Of a DNA stretch of 64,000 nucleotides, positions 59,865-64,000 are shown one piece after another. This stretch comes from Blattabacterium sp. (Nauphoeta cinerea) (GTDB lineage Bacteria > Bacteroidota > Bacteroidia > Flavobacteriales > Blattabacteriaceae), in the NCBI RefSeq assembly GCF_000471965.1, contig NC_022550.1, positions 62,001-126,000 of the forward strand, in the 5' to 3' direction. How positions within the stretch are numbered: the stretch's first letter is position 1; every line of letters begins with the position of its first letter. Below the pieces are notes generated by a model. That model was not told the origin of the DNA. It ran no database searches and worked only from the letters and a program-made list of their open reading frames with translations. The position numbers and the translations under genes were made by a program.

Positions 59865-61268
59865 TTAAAATTCTGCATTGTTTGGTGTTCTTGGAAATGG
59901 GATGACATCACGGATATTGTTCATCCCTGTAATAAATTGAACTATACGATCAAAACCTAATCCAAATCCACTGTGAGGAACAGAACCAAAACGACGTGTA
60001 TCTAAATACCACCAGAGTTTTTTTTTATCAGTGTTTGTATCTTTCATACGTTGTAATAATATATCATAACGTTCTTCTCTTTGAGATCCTCCAATGATTT
60101 CTCCTATTTCAGGGAATAAAATATCCATAGCTCTAACAGTTTTTCCATCATTATTCATACGCATATAAAAAGCTTTAATGTTGCAAGGATAATCAAATAT
60201 AACTACAGGAGTTTTAAAGTATTTATCCACTAAATATTGTTCATGTTCCGATTGTAGATCCATTCCCCAAACAATGGGATGTAAAAATTTTATGTTTTTT
60301 TTCTTTTCTTCTTGATCAAAAATTTTAATGACTTCTGTATAACTAATTCTTTTGAATGGAAATTTTAAGATAAGTTCTAATTTTTCTAAAAGACGGTTTT
60401 TTTTACTACATTTTTCTAAACGTTGATCTAAAAACGTTAAGTCTTCCATGCTATTTTCAAGAATATATTTAATAACAAATTTTATAAAATTTTCGGCTAA
60501 ATTTATGTTCTCATCGAGATGATAAAAAGCAATTTCTGGTTCTATCATCCAAAATTCAGATAGATGTCGTGATGTATTGGAATTCTCTGCTCTAAATACA
60601 GGACCAAAAGTATATACTTTACCTAATCCTAAAGAAGCCGTTTCTGCTTCTAGTTGTCCGGATACACTGAGATAAGTTTTACATTTAAAAAAATCTTTAG
60701 TATAATCAATTGGTTGATTTTTTAAATTCATAGTTGTAATCTGAAACATTCTTCCAACTCCTTCACAATTTGAAGTAGTAATAATTGGAGTATGAAGATA
60801 AAAAAAACCATGTTCATGAAAATATTTATGAATACAAAACGCTATATGATGACGAATTCGCATAACACAACTAAAAATATTTGTTTTGAAACGTAAATGA
60901 GCCTGTTCACGAAGTTTTTCAAAACTATGTTTTTTAGGTTGCAAAATAGACTTTTGAATAATTTCTGGATCTACTGATTCATATATAATTATATCTAAAG
61001 ATTTGAGTTCTATATATTGTTTTTTTCCAATACTTTTTTTGACTATTCCTATAACTCTAATCGAACTTCCAATTGTTATTTTTTTTATAATTTTTTTATC
61101 CAATTTTTTGGATAAGATAATTTGCAAGTTATTAATTGTAGAACCATCATTCAAAATAATGAAAATAGAATAACGAAAAGACCGAATCCATCCCTCAACC
61201 AATACTTTTTGATCAATCAAAAATTTTCCTTTATTTAGTAGTTCTTTAATTGAATATTTTCTTATCAT
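59865..61268 (-). CDS. asnS: Asparaginyl-tRNA synthetase
   Basis: Class II synthetase. 467 residues: N-terminal OB-fold anticodon-binding domain (about 15-105), then the catalytic core with motif 2 FRAENSNTSRHLSEFWMIEPE and motif 3 GFGLGFDRIVQF, ending in the usual IPFPRTPNNAEF. This direct charging route means tRNA-Asn does not need the transamidation path. The rpoN start follows 7 bases after the stop. ATG at 61268. Confidence 0.97.
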   Translation of the reverse strand: MIRKYSIKELLNKGKFLIDQKVLVEGWIRSFRYSIFIILNDGSTINNLQIILSKKLDKKIIKKITIGSSIRVIGIVKKSIGKKQYIELKSLDIIIYESVDPEIIQKSILQPKKHSFEKLREQAHLRFKTNIFSCVMRIRHHIAFCIHKYFHEHGFFYLHTPIITTSNCEGVGRMFQITTMNLKNQPIDYTKDFFKCKTYLSVSGQLEAETASLGLGKVYTFGPVFRAENSNTSRHLSEFWMIEPEIAFYHLDENINLAENFIKFVIKYILENSMEDLTFLDQRLEKCSKKNRLLEKLELILKFPFKRISYTEVIKIFDQEEKKKNIKFLHPIVWGMDLQSEHEQYLVDKYFKTPVVIFDYPCNIKAFYMRMNNDGKTVRAMDILFPEIGEIIGGSQREERYDILLQRMKDTNTDKKKLWWYLDTRRFGSVPHSGFGLGFDRIVQFITGMNNIRDVIPFPRTPNNAEF

Positions 61269-61269
61269 T

Positions 61270-61824
61270 TTATATGTTCAATATTTCTTTTTTTTTCTGA
61301 AGAAAGAAATCCTCTATTTTTTGAATATATCCATCTGTCATTTTTTGTATACGATGTTCTGCTATTCTAGAAATATCTTCTGATATTTTTAATTTCTTTA
61401 TACATTGATTATTATTTTTTCGAATTTTTCTCACAAGTATTTTTGCTTGTTCTATCTGTAATTTGATTTTTTTCATCAAATTTTTTCTACTTTCTTCTGT
61501 AATTATGGGTAAATGTATATGAATAGTATCCCCTTTATTGGTAGGCATAATACCTAAATTTGCATTAATAATAGCTTTTTCTATAGCTGGAATAATAGAA
61601 CGATCCCAAGAATGAATAGAAATATTCATATTATCTATAATAGAAATGTTAGATACTTCCATAAGTGGAAAAAAAGTTTCATAACATTTTATCTTGATTT
61701 TTCCTAAAAAAGAAGAAACAGATTTACTTCCTAATCGAATACGGTAAATTTCTTTTTTCAATTGTTTTAAAATCTTTTCCATATCTTCTTCACAAGAGGA
61801 AAAAATGTTATTTAATCCATCCAT
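61270..61824 (-). CDS. frr: Ribosome recycling factor
   Basis: 184 residues. Splits the post-termination ribosome together with EF-G. IHSWDRSIIPAIEKAIINANLG, IHIHLPIITEESRKNL and the basic segment AKILVRKIRKNNNQ are the family marks. 1 base separates it from asnS and 4 bases from pyrH, in the common pyrH-frr order. Confidence 0.96.
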   Translation of the reverse strand: MDGLNNIFSSCEEDMEKILKQLKKEIYRIRLGSKSVSSFLGKIKIKCYETFFPLMEVSNISIIDNMNISIHSWDRSIIPAIEKAIINANLGIMPTNKGDTIHIHLPIITEESRKNLMKKIKLQIEQAKILVRKIRKNNNQCIKKLKISEDISRIAEHRIQKMTDGYIQKIEDFFLQKKKEILNI

Positions 61825-61828
61825 AATT

Positions 61829-62545
61829 TTATTTTTTTTTAGAAACCATAGTTCCTATTTTTTCTCCAGAAATTACTTTTTTAAAATTCCCCTTTCTATT
61901 CATATCAAAAATAATAATCGGTAAATCATTTTCATTACCTAAAATAAAAGCTGTTTGATCCATTACTTTTATTCCCATTTGATATGCCATATCAAAAGAT
62001 ATATTTTTTAGTTTTTTAGCATACTTATTCTTTTCTGGATCTGTTGTGTAAATTCCATCTACTCTAGTCCCTTTTAATAATACATCAGCTTTTATTTCGA
62101 TAGCACGTAAAACAGCGGCTGTATCTGTAGTAAAATAAGGATTCCCTAATCCGGCTACAAATATCACAACTCTTCCTTTTTCAAGATGATGTATCGCTCT
62201 ATCTTTGCTAAAAGATTCCGCTATTTCATCCATTCTAATAGCTGTTTGAATATAGGTGCATATCCCTATATTTTCTAAATATGATTGGAAGGCGATCCCG
62301 TTAATAACGGTAGCTAACATTCCCATGTAATCTCCTTCTATACGATTTATAATTTTTTCCTTCATTTTAGAAAATCCTCTAAATATATTGCCACCTCCAA
62401 TAACTATAGCCACTTGAGCTCCCATATCTACTACTTTTTTTACTTCTTCAGCATATTGTTTAAGACGAGAAGAATGAAGGCCAAATTCATTATCTCCCAT
62501 AAGAGCTTCTCCACTTAATTTCAATAATGATCTTTTGTATTTCAT
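61829..62545 (-). CDS. pyrH: UMP kinase
   Basis: Phosphorylates UMP to UDP. 238 residues, normal hexameric bacterial type. KLSGEALMG (near 7-15), VIGGGNIFRG, GDYMGMLATVING, GLGNPYFTTDTAAVLRA and GTRVDGIYTTDPEKN are conserved nucleotide and phosphate-binding parts. ATG at 62545. First gene of a pyrH-frr-asnS-rpoN series on this strand. Confidence 0.97.
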   Translation of the reverse strand: MKYKRSLLKLSGEALMGDNEFGLHSSRLKQYAEEVKKVVDMGAQVAIVIGGGNIFRGFSKMKEKIINRIEGDYMGMLATVINGIAFQSYLENIGICTYIQTAIRMDEIAESFSKDRAIHHLEKGRVVIFVAGLGNPYFTTDTAAVLRAIEIKADVLLKGTRVDGIYTTDPEKNKYAKKLKNISFDMAYQMGIKVMDQTAFILGNENDLPIIIFDMNRKGNFKKVISGEKIGTMVSKKK

Positions 62546-62599
62546 GAAAAATATATTTTGTCGTTTTTTTTCATAAAAAAGGATATAAGGATATTATGA

Positions 62600-64000
62600 T
62601 TATGGAAAAATTCCTAGTTTTTCATAAGAATCAATAATTTTATTTATTGCCAGTACAAATGCTGCCGTACGCATATTTTCTATTTTTGATGATTTTTTTA
62701 TATCACGAATTTTATGAAATCCATTAATCATGGTATCTTCTAATCCGCTACGTACCAAATCTATTTCTCTTGCTCCTCTTAAAATAATTTTTTTTTCTTC
62801 TGTTGAAATTCTTTTTTTACAAACCGTTTCTATAACTTGTAATAATTCTGCATTCATATTTTCACTGAATTTTTTTTCCATACGTCCATAACGTACATGA
62901 CTTAAATTTTTTAGCCATTCAAAATAAGAAACAGTAACTCCTCCTGCATTTAAGTAAATATCAGGTACAATAATTACTCCTTTTTTTTCTAATATTTCAT
63001 CAGCTTCAGGAGTAATAGGTCCATTTGCAGCTTCTCCTACAATTTTAGCCTTAATACGGCTCGCATTATTTTTATGTATTACATTTTCCAATGCGGCTGG
63101 AATTAAAATATCACATTCTAATTCTAAAGCCTTTTCCGTATTTTCAATATTTTTTGCTTCTGGAAAATTTAATATAGATCCAGTATTTTTTAAATGTAAA
63201 AAAACTTGAGATACATTTAAACCTTTTTCATTATAAATAGCCCCTTCTCTTTCTGCTAAAGCTATTATAATAGCCCCTGCTTCATGAAAAAAAGTGGCGG
63301 CATGATACCCAACATTTCCTAATCCTTGTATGATGATTTTTTTTCCAACTAATCCTACATCAAGACCAACAGAATACATATCTTCTTTGACATGACATAA
63401 TTCTCTTATCCCATAAAATACGCCTAATCCTGTAGCCTCTTTCCTTCCTCTTACTCCTCCTTGAGATACTGGTTTTCCTGTCACACAAGCCAATGCGTCT
63501 ACGTCTCCAGAACGTAAAGATAAAAAAGTATCAAAAATCCAACTCATTTCTCTTTCTCCACTACCATAATCAGGAGCAGGGACGTCTATTCCCGGTCCAA
63601 TAAAATTCTTATTAATTAATTCAGAAGTATATCTGCGTGTGATTTTTTCTATGTTTTCTGCTGATATAGTTTGTGGATCAACTTTTATCCCCCCTTTCGC
63701 CCCTCCAAAAGGAACATCGACTATGGCACATTTATAGGTCATTAGAGCGGCTAAAGTCATCACTTCATCTTGATTCACTTTAATACTGTATCGAATCCCT
63801 CCTTTACAAGGAAGTTTATGATGAGAATGCTGAACTCTATATGCTTCAATCACTTTTATTTCTTTTCCTATTTTTACAGGAAAATGCATACGATATACAG
63901 CATTGCAAGCTTTGATTTGTTCTAAAAGACCTTTTTCAATAGAAATAAATCGTGCAGCTTTATCAAAGTTTTTTTCTATACAATTAAAAAAACTATATAC
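62600..64000 (-). CDS. gdhA: Glutamate dehydrogenase, 5' end outside window
   Basis: Makes or breaks glutamate from 2-oxoglutarate and ammonia. The frame is open to the window edge on the minus strand (residues before the internal ATG at 63889 read EQIKACNAVYRMHFPV), so the start is beyond 64000. HHKLPCKGGIRY carries the catalytic Lys, DVPAPDYGSGEREMSW the ammonium-binding part, and GLGNVGYHAATFFHEAG the Rossmann dinucleotide motif. In cockroach symbionts this enzyme is regarded as the entry point for ammonia from host nitrogen waste; that role is inferred from the likely host. NAD or NADP use is not settled. Confidence 0.95.
   Translation of the reverse strand, partial: VYSFFNCIEKNFDKAARFISIEKGLLEQIKACNAVYRMHFPVKIGKEIKVIEAYRVQHSHHKLPCKGGIRYSIKVNQDEVMTLAALMTYKCAIVDVPFGGAKGGIKVDPQTISAENIEKITRRYTSELINKNFIGPGIDVPAPDYGSGEREMSWIFDTFLSLRSGDVDALACVTGKPVSQGGVRGRKEATGLGVFYGIRELCHVKEDMYSVGLDVGLVGKKIIIQGLGNVGYHAATFFHEAGAIIIALAEREGAIYNEKGLNVSQVFLHLKNTGSILNFPEAKNIENTEKALELECDILIPAALENVIHKNNASRIKAKIVGEAANGPITPEADEILEKKGVIIVPDIYLNAGGVTVSYFEWLKNLSHVRYGRMEKKFSENMNAELLQVIETVCKKRISTEEKKIILRGAREIDLVRSGLEDTMINGFHKIRDIKKSSKIENMRTAAFVLAINKIIDSYEKLGIFP

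Noticed and set aside
59858-59911. Longer rpoN from an ATG at 59911
   Set aside because: It overlaps asnS by 47 bases, and the extra residues are the asnS end read in another frame; region I starts at 59857.

Overview
The window is a 64 kb piece of a strongly A+T-rich, tightly packed bacterial chromosome. Gene content and gene order point to a reduced flavobacterial endosymbiont, most likely a Blattabacterium (cockroach symbiont). The supporting signs are a short Bacteroidota-type RpoD, a SecD-SecF layout derived from a fused SecDF, a GHMP kinase of mevalonate-kinase type, an ompH/bamA/uppS/nadK block, DUF1599 and GH3 proteins, and retained leucine, aromatic, methionine and glutamate enzymes. 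No phage, insertion sequence, transposase or CRISPR array is visible. This organism assignment is an inference from content; no database was searched.

Layout. 1-5.6 kb: 3' part of clpB, era, tyrS and a large uncharacterised protein. 5.8-10 kb: leuA-leuC-leuD-leuB operon. 10-13.6 kb: a PD-(D/E)XK nuclease/AddB-like gene and ribF. 13.6-18.7 kb: atpD-atpC, pdxA, ribE and pckA. 18.7-22.5 kb: acpP-fabF-rnc, an alpha/beta hydrolase and engB. 22.4-24.5 kb (minus strand): aroQ, rluB and a GHMP kinase. 24.6-33.5 kb: nadK, uppS, bamA, an ompH/skp gene, tRNA-Phe, lptC, a CBS-domain membrane protein and ppiD, which together form an envelope-assembly block. 33.5-39.1 kb: tatA, secF, secD, then msbA and a TerC protein. 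39-44.4 kb: pdhC, pdhA, murF, cdaA and folP. 44.4-51.6 kb: DUF1599, tpiA, tRNA-Arg, rpoD, pnp, rpsO, GH3 and menG. 51.6-58.4 kb: fabH, rpmE, a GlmU-like gene, metE, sufE and an aldehyde dehydrogenase. 58.4-64 kb: rpoN, asnS, frr, pyrH and a gdhA that runs off the edge.

The most striking signal is a set of broken reading frames with one common signature. In seven genes (era, the AddB-like gene, ribF, pckA, aroQ, secD-secF and the GlmU-like gene) the frame breaks at a run of 6 to 10 A on the coding strand, and in every case exactly one extra A rejoins two halves that both match the family. aroQ is broken so early that it leaves no long ORF, and it fills what otherwise looks like a 390-base gap. 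Three further genes (rnc, msbA, menG) carry a short internal stretch that looks out of frame: it starts at an A-run one base short and ends at a second, compensating indel. This fits A-tract indels tolerated through polymerase or ribosome slippage, as described in other insect endosymbionts. Homopolymer undercalling by the sequencing method could also explain the seven simple cases, but not easily the three compensated ones.

Intergenic space is minimal, and several convergent gene pairs overlap at their stop codons, leaving no room for conventional terminators. Two long perfect hairpins lie inside coding sequence, in engB and in the aldehyde dehydrogenase gene.
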